A stretch of 64,000 bases of DNA from Sporosarcina sp. ANT_H38 (lineage in GTDB: Bacteria > Bacillota > Bacilli > Bacillales_A > Planococcaceae). The stretch is taken from NCBI RefSeq assembly GCF_008369195.1, contig NZ_VOBC01000005.1, positions 1-64,000 on the forward strand, read 5' to 3'. Under the pieces are notes generated by a model, which worked only from the letters and a program-made list of their open reading frames with translations, was not told the origin of the DNA and ran no database searches. A program made the translations under genes and the position numbers. The stretch's first letter is position 1. Every line of letters starts with the position of its first letter. Shown here one piece after another: positions 48,480 through 57,095 of the stretch.

Positions 48480-49721
48480 ATGGAGAAATTACAAATGAGC
48501 AATGGAAAACGGCATTTCATCTTTTCATTACTATTTTTAGGATGGATTGTTGATTCTTTGACGTTATTTGGTATGAATATTGCAATCATACCAATTAGTG
48601 AGGAATTGCACTTAACCAAAACACAGAGTGGTATGGTGATTAGTAGCTTTTGGTTAAGTAGTGCGTGCATGACCCTTCTTGCAGGGTGGTTTTCAGATAA
48701 GTTTGGTTCGAGAAAAGTTATCGTAATTGCATTATTCATTATATCCCTATTTTCATTGTTGACAGGTATGGTTGGATCATTTGTTTCGATTTTAGCTGTG
48801 CGATTTATTCTTGGATTAGGTGATGGGGGCTTGCCTACAGGCAGTGGTGTAGCTATTACAGAAATTTATAAAAAAGGAGTTCGTGCTAGAGCGAAGTCAA
48901 TTCTACTTGCTGCTCAGTTATTAGGTGGAGTCCTCGCTTTATACGTTACTGCTGTAATTGCCGATACTTGGGGCTGGCGCGTTATGTTTTATATTATTGG
49001 TGGTTTTGGTCTAGTTGTGACTCTATTACTAAGTATTTATTACCATCCACCAAAAGTGGCAAAAACGACACGAGATGGTCGCAATATTATGAGGACATCT
49101 ATGAAAGACTTATATAAAAATAAAATGCTATGGGTTGTTGTCATCATGTATTTTGGTTCTAGTATTGCACAATGGGGCTTTTCTTCATGGATGCCATCTT
49201 ACTTAGAGAGTTCACGTAGTTTGAATTTGAAGGAAGTAGGTTCTATTGCAATGATTCCACAAGCATTTGGATTAGCGTCTGCTATTTTAACGGGCTATTT
49301 AATTGATAAATGGCTAGTAGGAAAAGAGAAGTTTCTCATCTTGTTTGGTACAATTATTGCGAGTATTTGCTTGTTATTAATGTATAATGCACCTTCAATT
49401 GAAATGGTTATTGTTTATCAAAGTATTTTCTCTATAGGATCAGCATTGTTAAGTATGACTATTTTAACTATACCGTTAAAATATGTTTCGGAAAATATTG
49501 TCGGTACTTTTATGGGGACAATGTATTTTGTTGGTGGGTTAGCAGGATTTGTTGCCCCAATAGCAATGGGTGCCTTGATTGATATGTTTGGAGGATCGTT
49601 TTACGCTGCGTTCATCTTCCTAGCTGTGGCATTAATCATAACGAGTATTTGTTCCTTATTGTTTAAAGTTCCGAAAGATAATGATGGTGTTTTTGAAAGC
49701 GCTTCATCTGAAGTTGTTTAA
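48480..49721 (+). CDS. MFS transporter, partner of the AbgB-like amidohydrolase
   Basis: The 413-residue protein has 12 transmembrane segments and MFS loop motifs (GWFSDKFGSRKVIVI after TM2, GLGDGGLPTGSGVAITEIYKKG in TM4-5). It resembles the anion:cation symporter (sugar phosphate/hexuronate-like) branch. The ATG has GGGGGAT upstream. The next gene, 63 bp downstream, is an M20 amidohydrolase, so uptake of an N-acyl or amide-linked substrate is likely. The substrate is unknown. Confidence 0.87.
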   Translation: MEKLQMSNGKRHFIFSLLFLGWIVDSLTLFGMNIAIIPISEELHLTKTQSGMVISSFWLSSACMTLLAGWFSDKFGSRKVIVIALFIISLFSLLTGMVGSFVSILAVRFILGLGDGGLPTGSGVAITEIYKKGVRARAKSILLAAQLLGGVLALYVTAVIADTWGWRVMFYIIGGFGLVVTLLLSIYYHPPKVAKTTRDGRNIMRTSMKDLYKNKMLWVVVIMYFGSSIAQWGFSSWMPSYLESSRSLNLKEVGSIAMIPQAFGLASAILTGYLIDKWLVGKEKFLILFGTIIASICLLLMYNAPSIEMVIVYQSIFSIGSALLSMTILTIPLKYVSENIVGTFMGTMYFVGGLAGFVAPIAMGALIDMFGGSFYAAFIFLAVALIITSICSLLFKVPKDNDGVFESASSEVV

Positions 49722-49784
49722 GTCATATTCATTTCGAATCATTTTATAGCTATATGGTAAATTACTTTACAAATCTTATAAGAG

Positions 49785-51206
49785 GTGAAGGATATGGATT
49801 TTCGTCAACGATTATCAGAAATAATAGAAGAAAAGCGTCAAAAGCTTATTCAAGTAAGTGATGAAATTTGGAGTTATGCAGAAGTTGGTTTTCAAGAGGA
49901 CAAATCTGCCCAATTGTTATGTGAAACATTAGAAGAAGAAGGATTTTCTGTTGAGAAAGGCGTGGGAAATATTAAAACTGCTTTCATTGGAAGTTATGGA
50001 AGTGGAAAACCCATTATAGCGTTTTTAGGGGAGTTTGACGCACTTTCAGGATTAAGTCAGTCAGGTGGCGAAACACAACATAATCCTGTGGAAAAGAACG
50101 GAAATGGACATGGCTGTGGACATAATTTACTCGGAACGGGCTCTCTTGCTGCTGCTTTGGCACTTCGTTATTACATGGAAGAAAATAATATCGAAGGAAC
50201 GGTTCGTTATTATGGTTGCCCCGGTGAAGAAATTGGCGGCGGTAAGACTTTCATGGTTAGAGAGGGATTGTTTGATGACGTAGATGTGGCATTAACATGG
50301 CATCCTGGAACAAGGAATAGTGTAACCTCCATGTCTACACTTGCATGTTACGAAGTGTACTTTAAATTCAAAGGAAAAAGCGCTCACGCATCGGCAAGCC
50401 CACATTTGGGAAGAAGTGCACTTGATGCAGTTGAACTCATGAACGTTGGAGTGAACTATTTACGTGAACATATCATTCCAGAAGCAAGAGTGCACTATGC
50501 GGTGACGAATTCAGGCGGCATTTCGCCAAATGTTGTTCAAGCCGAAGCGGAAGTATTGTATTTTGTAAGAGCACCTCGTGTATCTCAAACAGAAGAAGTG
50601 TATCAACGTATCTGTGACATTGCTAGAGGTGCAGCATTAATGACAGGAACTGAAGTGGAAATTGACTTTGGATCAGCTCTTTCTGATGTAATACCAAATA
50701 TAACGTTAGAGAGAATGATGCATGATAACTTCATTGCATTAGGTGTACCGCAACATAACGACGATGAATTACAATTTGCAGAAAAAATTCGTAAAACACT
50801 TTCGGAAGCGGATAAAAACTTTGAAGTGAAAACGAATAAAGATTTAGAGGGTAAAGCTCTATCAGACCTTATTGATCCGTTTATTCCCGCAAGTGGTATC
50901 ATGCCAGGTTCAACAGACGTTGGAGATGTAAGTTGGGTAGTGCCAACAGCACAGTGTATGACTGCATGTGAATCACTTGGAACGGCTTTGCATACTTGGC
51001 AGGTTGTTGCGACTGGAACAACCTCTATTGCACATAAAGGGATGTTGCATGCTGGTAAAGTGATGGCAGCTACGGCAATGGAAGTACTTAATAGGCCAGA
51101 TATTATTGAAAAAGCAAAAGCAGAGCTAGTTGAACGTCGTAACGGTGAACAGTATGTATCTCCGCTACCAAAAGAAATGAAGGAATATACAGTTCGTATT
51201 TATTAA
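49785..51206 (+). CDS. M20-family amidohydrolase, AbgB-like
   Basis: The 473-residue M20 peptidase-family protein resembles AbgB, a subunit of p-aminobenzoyl-glutamate hydrolase, in length and in GHGCGHNLLGTGSLAAALAL, YGCPGEEIGGGKTFMV and LTWHPG. The dimerisation domain contains GKSAHASASPHLGRSALDAVELM. The metal ligands (His and Asp of the GHGCGHN region, EE, HPG) appear intact. No AbgA-like partner is present, so the substrate may differ from aminobenzoyl-glutamate. It is co-directional with the MFS gene before it and has AGAGGTGAAGG upstream. Confidence 0.88.
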   Translation: MKDMDFRQRLSEIIEEKRQKLIQVSDEIWSYAEVGFQEDKSAQLLCETLEEEGFSVEKGVGNIKTAFIGSYGSGKPIIAFLGEFDALSGLSQSGGETQHNPVEKNGNGHGCGHNLLGTGSLAAALALRYYMEENNIEGTVRYYGCPGEEIGGGKTFMVREGLFDDVDVALTWHPGTRNSVTSMSTLACYEVYFKFKGKSAHASASPHLGRSALDAVELMNVGVNYLREHIIPEARVHYAVTNSGGISPNVVQAEAEVLYFVRAPRVSQTEEVYQRICDIARGAALMTGTEVEIDFGSALSDVIPNITLERMMHDNFIALGVPQHNDDELQFAEKIRKTLSEADKNFEVKTNKDLEGKALSDLIDPFIPASGIMPGSTDVGDVSWVVPTAQCMTACESLGTALHTWQVVATGTTSIAHKGMLHAGKVMAATAMEVLNRPDIIEKAKAELVERRNGEQYVSPLPKEMKEYTVRIY

Positions 51207-51234
51207 AACATGGCTTGATTTTCCTGAAAGGCTT

Positions 51235-51292
51235 AAGGTACTGGGTTAAAAACAATCTCGAATTGTTTTTTTACCCAGTACCTTTTTTGTCA
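51235..51292 (+). terminator. Terminator of the MFS/AbgB-like operon
   Basis: AAGGTACTGGGT pairs with ACCCAGTACCTT and ends in T6. An inner AAAAACAAT/ATTGTTTTT stem extends it. Confidence 0.9.
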
Positions 51293-51397
51293 TCGATTAT
51301 TCGTCACATAAAAAATCTCATTAAATTTTGCTTAATCTTTAAGGGTAGATGTTGAAAATTATTATTTGTGGATATCTCAGTTGATTTATCAGGCGAA

Positions 51398-51460
51398 AAT
51401 GTCAGGCGTCAAATCGGATTTTAATCATTTTTGGTGTCTGGCATGTTTTTTGTTTGTGAA
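51398..51460 (+). other. Wobble-rich hairpin with T tail in the qox upstream region
   Basis: ATGTCAGGCGTCAAA pairs over 15 positions with TTTGGTGTCTGGCAT. All four non-Watson-Crick positions are G-U wobbles. GTTTTTTG follows, so an intrinsic terminator or attenuator is possible. Confidence 0.5.
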
Positions 51461-51871
51461 GAAAAAGATATTTTCTTTCTAGAAAGTGTCTTTTAGTTTT
51501 GTATTGAGGAATTGATTTTTAATGTAGCTGATTCTTGCATGGGTTTTAATAATATTATTTACTACAGAATTTATAAGGTGTGGAACCCCTTAATTAATAA
51601 GGGTTGCATACGTTTTTTTTTAGTAATCAGTCTTTATGGACCTTAAAATAAATATTTTTTTAATTATTTTTATATAAAGGTAAATTATTACTAATGGACG
51701 TTTTGTGACGTGATTCCTCACTTTTCAATGAAGTTTTTGTGAACTGCGTATCAGACAATTGTTTTTAGTATTTTATTATAATAAGATGTATCCTGTGTTG
51801 TGTTAGCTAGTAATTAATTAACTGTACATTATTCTACTAAAGCTTATAGAACAAAAGAAAGGGGTACTTCC
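51461..51871. other. Long AT-rich region upstream of qoxA
   Basis: No gene is seen. A small hairpin AACCCCTTA/TAAGGGTT at 51584-51605 is followed by a run of T after ACG. TATAAT at 51777-51782 may be a -10 element, but its -35 is unclear. The qoxA ribosome site AAAGAAAGGGG is at 51854-51864. Confidence 0.45.
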
Positions 51872-52804
51872 ATGAAAATGAAATGGACTTTTTTAACTTT
51901 GGTTATCAGTATTCTCGCAGTGTTAGCCGGCTGTGAACCAGTAATGGTTATGGATCCTAAAGGACCTCAAGCTGAATCGATTACCGATGTCATTTGGATA
52001 TCAATTGCGACAATGGCGTTAGTTGTGATTGTGGTTTTCGGCATGTTGGCATTCATAGTGATAAAATATCGTGCTTCGAAACAAAGCGCAGACTATGAAC
52101 CCCCCCATATCGAAGGTAATTGGTTAGTTGAAGTAATTATTGTAGGGATTCCGGTTCTAATTATTATTTTCCTTTCAATTATCTCTGTCAAATCGACTTA
52201 TGAAGTTGAGGCGACGCCGAAAGGGTATGAAGATCAAAAACCGTTGATTGTTTATGCATCTTCCTCTGACTGGAAATGGCATTTTAGTTATCCGGAAGAA
52301 AATATCGAAACGGTTAACTATTTGTATATCCCAACAGATCGGGCGTTGGAATTTAGACTTTACTCATACGGACCTATTACGAGTTTCTGGATTCCGCAAC
52401 TGGGCGGACAAAAATATGCCATGTCGGACATGGTGAACACGCTACATTTGGCGGCCAGCGAACCAGGGGAATACATGGGTAGAAATGCAAACTTCAGCGG
52501 TAAAGGATTCGCTGAAAATATATTCGAAGTAGAAGCGATGCCTTCATCAGAGTTTGATGAATGGGTAGAAGAAGTGCAAACGACTGCTGATCTTCTTACT
52601 GAAGAAAAATTTGACGAGTTATTAAAACCAGGTCACCTAGGTCGTTTGACATTTAAAGGAACTCATTTGGAGTTTTCACCGGCACCTGAAGGAGAAAATG
52701 GCGGACATCAACATGGATCAAGTTCTTCCGAAGATAAAATAGAAAGCAATGATTCTGATGAAGCTAATGAAGAATCAGAATCAGAATCAGAACACCAACA
52801 TTAA
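51872..52804 (+). CDS. qoxA: Cytochrome aa3-type menaquinol oxidase subunit II
   Basis: QoxA is the membrane-anchored cupredoxin-fold subunit II of the aa3-600-type quinol oxidase. The 310-residue protein has a signal with lipobox VLAGCEP (Cys near 21), two transmembrane helices (about 40-65 and 87-108) and a periplasmic-side cupredoxin domain (about 120-230: VYASSSDWKWHFSYPEENIE, ITSFWIPQLGGQKYAMSDM). The CuA ligands of cytochrome c oxidases are absent, as expected for a quinol oxidase. A Ser/Glu/His-rich tail of about 45 residues ends the protein. Confidence 0.94.
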   Translation: MKMKWTFLTLVISILAVLAGCEPVMVMDPKGPQAESITDVIWISIATMALVVIVVFGMLAFIVIKYRASKQSADYEPPHIEGNWLVEVIIVGIPVLIIIFLSIISVKSTYEVEATPKGYEDQKPLIVYASSSDWKWHFSYPEENIETVNYLYIPTDRALEFRLYSYGPITSFWIPQLGGQKYAMSDMVNTLHLAASEPGEYMGRNANFSGKGFAENIFEVEAMPSSEFDEWVEEVQTTADLLTEEKFDELLKPGHLGRLTFKGTHLEFSPAPEGENGGHQHGSSSSEDKIESNDSDEANEESESESEHQH

Positions 52805-52873
52805 AGTTACCAAAAATCATAACTACTAACTTTAGATATCGAGTATTATTATTTCGAAAGGAGTCAAAAATAT

Positions 52874-54832
52874 ATGGAATATTTTGATAGATTCGCCGTT
52901 CCACATCCAAGTCCTGCGATTTATGCATCAATGGTGGCCATTGGCCTTACCGTGATTGCGATTCTCATTGGATTAACATATTTCAAAAAATGGGGTTATT
53001 TATGGCGTGAATGGTTAACAACCGTAGACCATAAAAAAATCGGTATTATGTACCTCGTTGCAGCTTTACTTATGCTATTCCGCGGTGGGGTAGACGCACT
53101 TATGATGCGGGCGCAAACGGCTGTACCTGATAACGTGCTGCTAGATGGTCAGCATTATAATGAGGTTTTCACCACCCACGGGGTTGTTATGATCATCTTT
53201 ATGGCGATGCCATTTATTTATGCTTTTATGAACTTCATTGTTCCTCTACAAATTGGAGCGCGCGATGTAGCATTCCCTCGTTTGAATGCTCTTAGTTTCT
53301 GGTTATTCTTTATGGGGGCTATGTTATTCAACATTTCATTCGTAGTTGGCGGCTCTCCTGATGCAGGCTGGACTTCTTATTTCCCGCTTGCTGGAAACGA
53401 CTTCAGTCAATCTGTAGGGACTAATTATTATTTGATCGCTATTCAGATTGCCGGTATTGGTACATTAATATCGGGCATTAACTTCACGACTACGATCATG
53501 AGAATGAGATCAAAGGGAATGTCGTTGATGAAAATGCCAATGTTTACGTGGACTGCTTTAATCACGAATGTGATTGTCGTCTTCGCATTCCCTGTATTAA
53601 CAGTTACACTTCTGTTGGGAACAATGGATCGACTATTCGGCGCAAACTTCTTTACGATGACGAATGGCGGAATGGATATGCTCTGGGCGAACCTGTTCTG
53701 GGTTTGGGGACATCCGGAAGTTTATATCTTGGTTTTACCGGCATTCGGTATCTATAGTGAGATTATTGCTACATTCTCTCGTCGAAACCTTTATGGGTAT
53801 AAATCAATGGTCGGTTCTATCGTGATCATATCGTTTCTCTCATTCTTGGTTTGGACACACCATTTCTTTACGATGGGACAAGGAGCACTAACTAATAGTA
53901 TTTTCTCGGTTACGACAATGGCGATTGCTGTTCCAACCGGGATTAAGATATTCAACTGGCTGCTGACGATGCGGAAAGGGAAAATTGTATTTACTGTACC
54001 TATGCTATATACAATAGGTTTCATTCCGATTTTCACAATCGGCGGGGTGACCGGGGTTATGCTTGGTATGGCTAGTGCCGACTATCAATACCATAATACG
54101 ATGTTCTTGGTCGCGCATTTCCACTACACAATTATTCCTGGAGTTGTCTTTGCGATGATAGCCGGTCTCACGTACTGGTGGCCTAAAATGTTCGGCTTCA
54201 TGCTAAGTGAAAAAATCGGGAAATGGTCATTCTGGCTTATCGCTATAGGCTTTAATGCAACGTTCTTCCCGATGTTCTTTACTGGTTTAGATGGACAAGC
54301 ACGCCGGATGTACACGTACTCTGAATCGACTGGTTATGGACCGCTTAATCTGCTGTCCTTTGCTGGAGCACTTGTACTCGCTATCGGCTTTGCTTTAATT
54401 ATCTATAACGTCTACCACAGCATTCGTTATGCATCAAGAGATATCAGTTCAGATCCATGGGATGCACGTACGCTTGAATGGGCTACACACACACCGGTGC
54501 CATCGTATAACTTTGCGAAGACACCACAAGTTAATTCAATTGAAGCGTTCTGGGATCATAAGAAAACAGGGCAACCAATGTTCAAAGATAAAATTGAGAA
54601 GATTCATATGCCGAATAACAGCGGCATGCCGTTTATCATGAGTAGTATTTTCTTCGTATGGGGCTTCTCGCTAATATTTAGCATGTGGCTTCCTGCAATT
54701 CTTACGACAATTGCAATCCTTGCGTGTTTGGCTCACCGTTCATTCGAGAAAGACCACGGGTATTACATTTCAGTTGAAGAAGTAGAAGAAACAGAAAAAG
54801 AATGCGAGGTGAGAACTGATGAAAATAGATAA
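52874..54832 (+). CDS. qoxB: Menaquinol oxidase subunit I
   Basis: QoxB carries the low-spin heme and the binuclear heme-copper centre. The 652-residue protein has the heme-copper oxidase core: [10 protein letters not shown] (low-spin heme His), [15 protein letters not shown] (CuB His and the cross-linked Tyr), THHFFTMG (two CuB His) and the final VAHFHYTI heme ligands. AAAGGAG precedes the ATG. The last 14 nt overlap qoxC, so the genes are translationally coupled. Confidence 0.97.
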   Translation: MEYFDRFAVPHPSPAIYASMVAIGLTVIAILIGLTYFKKWGYLWREWLTTVDHKKIGIMYLVAALLMLFRGGVDALMMRAQTAVPDNVLLDGQHYNEVFTTHGVVMIIFMAMPFIYAFMNFIVPLQIGARDVAFPRLNALSFWLFFMGAMLFNISFVVGGSPDAGWTSYFPLAGNDFSQSVGTNYYLIAIQIAGIGTLISGINFTTTIMRMRSKGMSLMKMPMFTWTALITNVIVVFAFPVLTVTLLLGTMDRLFGANFFTMTNGGMDMLWANLFWVWGHPEVYILVLPAFGIYSEIIATFSRRNLYGYKSMVGSIVIISFLSFLVWTHHFFTMGQGALTNSIFSVTTMAIAVPTGIKIFNWLLTMRKGKIVFTVPMLYTIGFIPIFTIGGVTGVMLGMASADYQYHNTMFLVAHFHYTIIPGVVFAMIAGLTYWWPKMFGFMLSEKIGKWSFWLIAIGFNATFFPMFFTGLDGQARRMYTYSESTGYGPLNLLSFAGALVLAIGFALIIYNVYHSIRYASRDISSDPWDARTLEWATHTPVPSYNFAKTPQVNSIEAFWDHKKTGQPMFKDKIEKIHMPNNSGMPFIMSSIFFVWGFSLIFSMWLPAILTTIAILACLAHRSFEKDHGYYISVEEVEETEKECEVRTDENR

Positions 54833-55415
54833 CTCGCTTCCACTTGAATATAGTACAGAACAGAATAAATTGAATATTTTAGGTTTCTGGATTTTCATTG
54901 GAGCCGAAGTAATGCTGTTTGCAACTCTTTTTGCAACCTATTTCATTCTAGAAAATCGAACGGGTAACGGACCTTCAGGGGCAGAGATTTTTGAAATCAC
55001 TCCAGTGCTCATTGAAACGATTTTACTGTTAACAAGTAGTTTTATGATCGGTCTTGGCGTTCATGCAATGCGTCTCGGTAGAAAAACTGCCATGATGAGA
55101 TTCTTTGCGATTACATTACTTCTAGGTCTGGCATTTGTAGGTGTGGAAATTTATGAGTTTATGCATTACGTCCATGTCGGAGCAGGCCTTCAAACAAGTG
55201 CATTCACAGCGGCCCTATTAACAACATTAGGGACGCATGGGGCTCACGTTACAATCGGTTTATTCTGGGGATTGATCATCATCCTACAAGTGAAAAAGCG
55301 TGGTTTGACGCCTGAGACAGCCAATAAGTCATTTATCTTTTCTCTGTATTGGCATTTCTTAGATGTAGTCTGGATCTTTATCTTCAGCTTCATCTACTTG
55401 AAAGGATTGATGTAA
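54819..55415 (+). CDS. qoxC: Menaquinol oxidase subunit III
   Basis: The 198-residue subunit III has five hydrophobic segments and the family motifs [33 protein letters not shown] and the final [27 protein letters not shown] precedes the ATG inside the end of qoxB. It is a structural subunit of the oxidase in the cytoplasmic membrane. Confidence 0.95.
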   Translation: MKIDNSLPLEYSTEQNKLNILGFWIFIGAEVMLFATLFATYFILENRTGNGPSGAEIFEITPVLIETILLLTSSFMIGLGVHAMRLGRKTAMMRFFAITLLLGLAFVGVEIYEFMHYVHVGAGLQTSAFTAALLTTLGTHGAHVTIGLFWGLIIILQVKKRGLTPETANKSFIFSLYWHFLDVVWIFIFSFIYLKGLM

Positions 55416-55417
55416 AC

Positions 55418-55699
55418 ATGAGCGAATTATTCCCGCGCAAACAAGTAATGGGCTTTGTCTTTTCGTTGGTTCTTACTGCAGCAGCATTGACTGTTTATTT
55501 CTTAGACCTGTCATTTGCAGTGGGGATGACAATTCTATTAGTCACAGCGTTCGTACAAGCAGCAGTTCAACTCGTTGTCTTTATGCATGCTGGTGAAACT
55601 GAGGATAAAAAGTCAATTTACGTAAACATCTATTTTGCAGTTGCATTAGCTCTAATCACTATTTTTGGTTCATTATTAATATTGGTTTGGGATATGTAA
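55418..55699 (+). CDS. qoxD: Menaquinol oxidase subunit IV
   Basis: The 93-residue protein starts MSELFPRKQVMGFVFSLVLT and has three transmembrane helices, with the subunit IV motif VQAAVQLVVFMHAGE. ATG 55418 lies 2 nt after the qoxC stop with AAAGGA upstream. A longer frame start exists inside qoxC but is not supported. It closes the qoxABCD operon. Confidence 0.94.
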   Translation: MSELFPRKQVMGFVFSLVLTAAALTVYFLDLSFAVGMTILLVTAFVQAAVQLVVFMHAGETEDKKSIYVNIYFAVALALITIFGSLLILVWDM

Positions 55700-55711
55700 C
55701 AGAACGAATAC

Positions 55712-55748
55712 AAAGGAGCGCCTATAATGGCGCTCCTTTATTTATTTT
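55712..55748 (+). terminator. Terminator of qoxABCD
   Basis: AAAGGAGCGCC pairs with GGCGCTCCTTT around TATAAT and is followed by a T-rich stretch. It may also serve the convergent gene ending at 55747. Confidence 0.9.
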
Positions 55749-55980
55749 ACTGAACGATTCGTATACCTTTATCGGTTTTTTCCTGCATTTCTTCTGTCGC
55801 TACAAAGAAAACACCCATTAGGAATATAAAAACAGCGCTCATAATTGTACCAATGCCGATACCTGTTATTGCACTGTAATCGCTTACAAAAAAGCCATAC
55901 AAGAAAATAGAGATTCCGATTGTAAGTACTGTGAGCCCAACATACTTAACGGTGTTCAATATTTTGGATTTAGCTTCCAT
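55747..55980 (-). CDS. Small two-helix membrane protein of unknown function
   Basis: The 77-residue protein has two transmembrane helices (about 14-32, VGLTVLTIGISIFLYGFF, and 38-60, ITGIGIGTIMSAVFIFLMGVFF) and charged ends. AGGAGTTTTTAGGAG lies upstream on the minus strand. It is convergent with qoxD. I do not recognise a family. Confidence 0.65.
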   Translation of the reverse strand: MEAKSKILNTVKYVGLTVLTIGISIFLYGFFVSDYSAITGIGIGTIMSAVFIFLMGVFFVATEEMQEKTDKGIRIVQ

Positions 55981-56136
55981 CTCCTAAAAACTCCTTTTTA
56001 TTTTATTATTTACTATGTTCACAAAATTGTCAAATTTATTTTTGGTTTTCCCTTTGTTAACCACTCTTTGGGAGATTCTAAAAAAGGTTAGGATTCCATT
56101 ACCTATCAACTTCATCATAAGACTTCCTACAGTCTA

Positions 56137-56409
56137 CTATCTATAAAAGTTGCAGGTGAAGAATGACTGTAACTTCATATAGTTATAAAGAAGACGGGCA
56201 TGCCTTCCTTTTCGTGTATTTTGATTTATTATAGGATGTAGACGATGAAGAAAATCTAGGTCACATTCACATGGATTTTCACCCTTACGATAACAATCAT
56301 CATGTGCTTTACAAGCAGCATCTACATCATTTATAGGAGCACCTGGTCCGCACCAATTATAGCCTGGCAAAATACAAAAACGGAAATTTGAATTTCTTCC
56401 CCGTGGCAA
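56137..56409 (-). CDS. Phospholipase A2-like protein of the parvovirus VP1 type
   Basis: The 90-residue protein carries a compact phospholipase A2 motif set: a calcium-loop-like YNWCGPG (residues 17-23) and a catalytic His-Asp in DAACKAHDDCY (His ~36, Asp ~37), then CECDLDFLHRL. This matches the bacterial proteins annotated as parvovirus coat VP1-like. The start is TTG, 8 nt after AGGGAGG. There is no signal peptide, so how it reaches a lipid target is unclear. Cys residues at about 12, 20, 33, 39 and 47-49 may form disulfides. Confidence 0.75.
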   Translation of the reverse strand: MPRGRNSNFRFCILPGYNWCGPGAPINDVDAACKAHDDCYRKGENPCECDLDFLHRLHPIINQNTRKGRHARLLYNYMKLQSFFTCNFYR

Positions 56410-56662
56410 TATAAAAACCTCCCTTTGATGCCTTAACTATTACTTCATCTAGCTTATTCAGGGGTGCAAAATATTGTATAAGCTGTTACCTATCAGTTTC
56501 ATAATTAATTTATCTAAGTCGAAGTATTGAATACGGTGTACAAATTGAGTGTAGGCATCCCCTAGAGCCGGAGCGTATTCGTAGGGAACCTTTACTTTAA
56601 CTCTCTCTATAAATACATAAATCAGAACCTACATATTTAAATAATTGAAAGGATGATTTTTT

Positions 56663-56989
56663 GTGATAACAGTAATACTGCTATTTTTATTTGCCGGCCT
56701 GGCTGAAATTGGGGGAGGATATCTCATTTGGCAGTGGTTAAGGGAAGGAAAGTCAGCATATTTGGGTCTTATCGGAGGACTTGTCTTAGCTTTGTACGGT
56801 GTGATTGCTACTTTCCAACACTTCCCGACCTTTGGCAGGGTGTATGCTGCTTATGGAGGGGTATTCATTGTACTATCTGTTCTTTGGGGATGGGGAGTCG
56901 ATAAAAAGATGCCTGATACATACGATTGGATTGGTGCTTTAATTTGTATAATTGGTGTGTCTGTTATGTTATGGGCACCGAGAAGTTGA
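56663..56989 (+). CDS. ynfA: YnfA/UPF0060 family membrane protein
   Basis: The 108-residue protein has four transmembrane helices and the family motifs [32 protein letters not shown] and [12 protein letters not shown]. It is related to small multidrug resistance-like proteins, but its substrate is not established. The start is GTG 56663 with AAAGGATG upstream. It is a single gene closed by the hairpin at 57000. Confidence 0.92.
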   Translation: MITVILLFLFAGLAEIGGGYLIWQWLREGKSAYLGLIGGLVLALYGVIATFQHFPTFGRVYAAYGGVFIVLSVLWGWGVDKKMPDTYDWIGALICIIGVSVMLWAPRS

Positions 56990-56999
56990 TGTATAGTGA

Positions 57000-57055
57000 A
57001 AAAGCGCCTGGCATCCAAACGATTCTAAAAACGTTAGGATGCCAGGCGCTTTTTG
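57000..57055. terminator. Bidirectional terminator between ynfA and the SgrR-like gene
   Basis: AAAAGCGCCTGGCATCC pairs with GGATGCCAGGCGCTTTTT, and an inner AACG/CGTT extends the stem. It has A/T tails on both sides. Confidence 0.9.
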
Positions 57056-57095
57056 TTCGTTTGTATCTATTTTTCAGGAGGAACTGCTTATAAAT

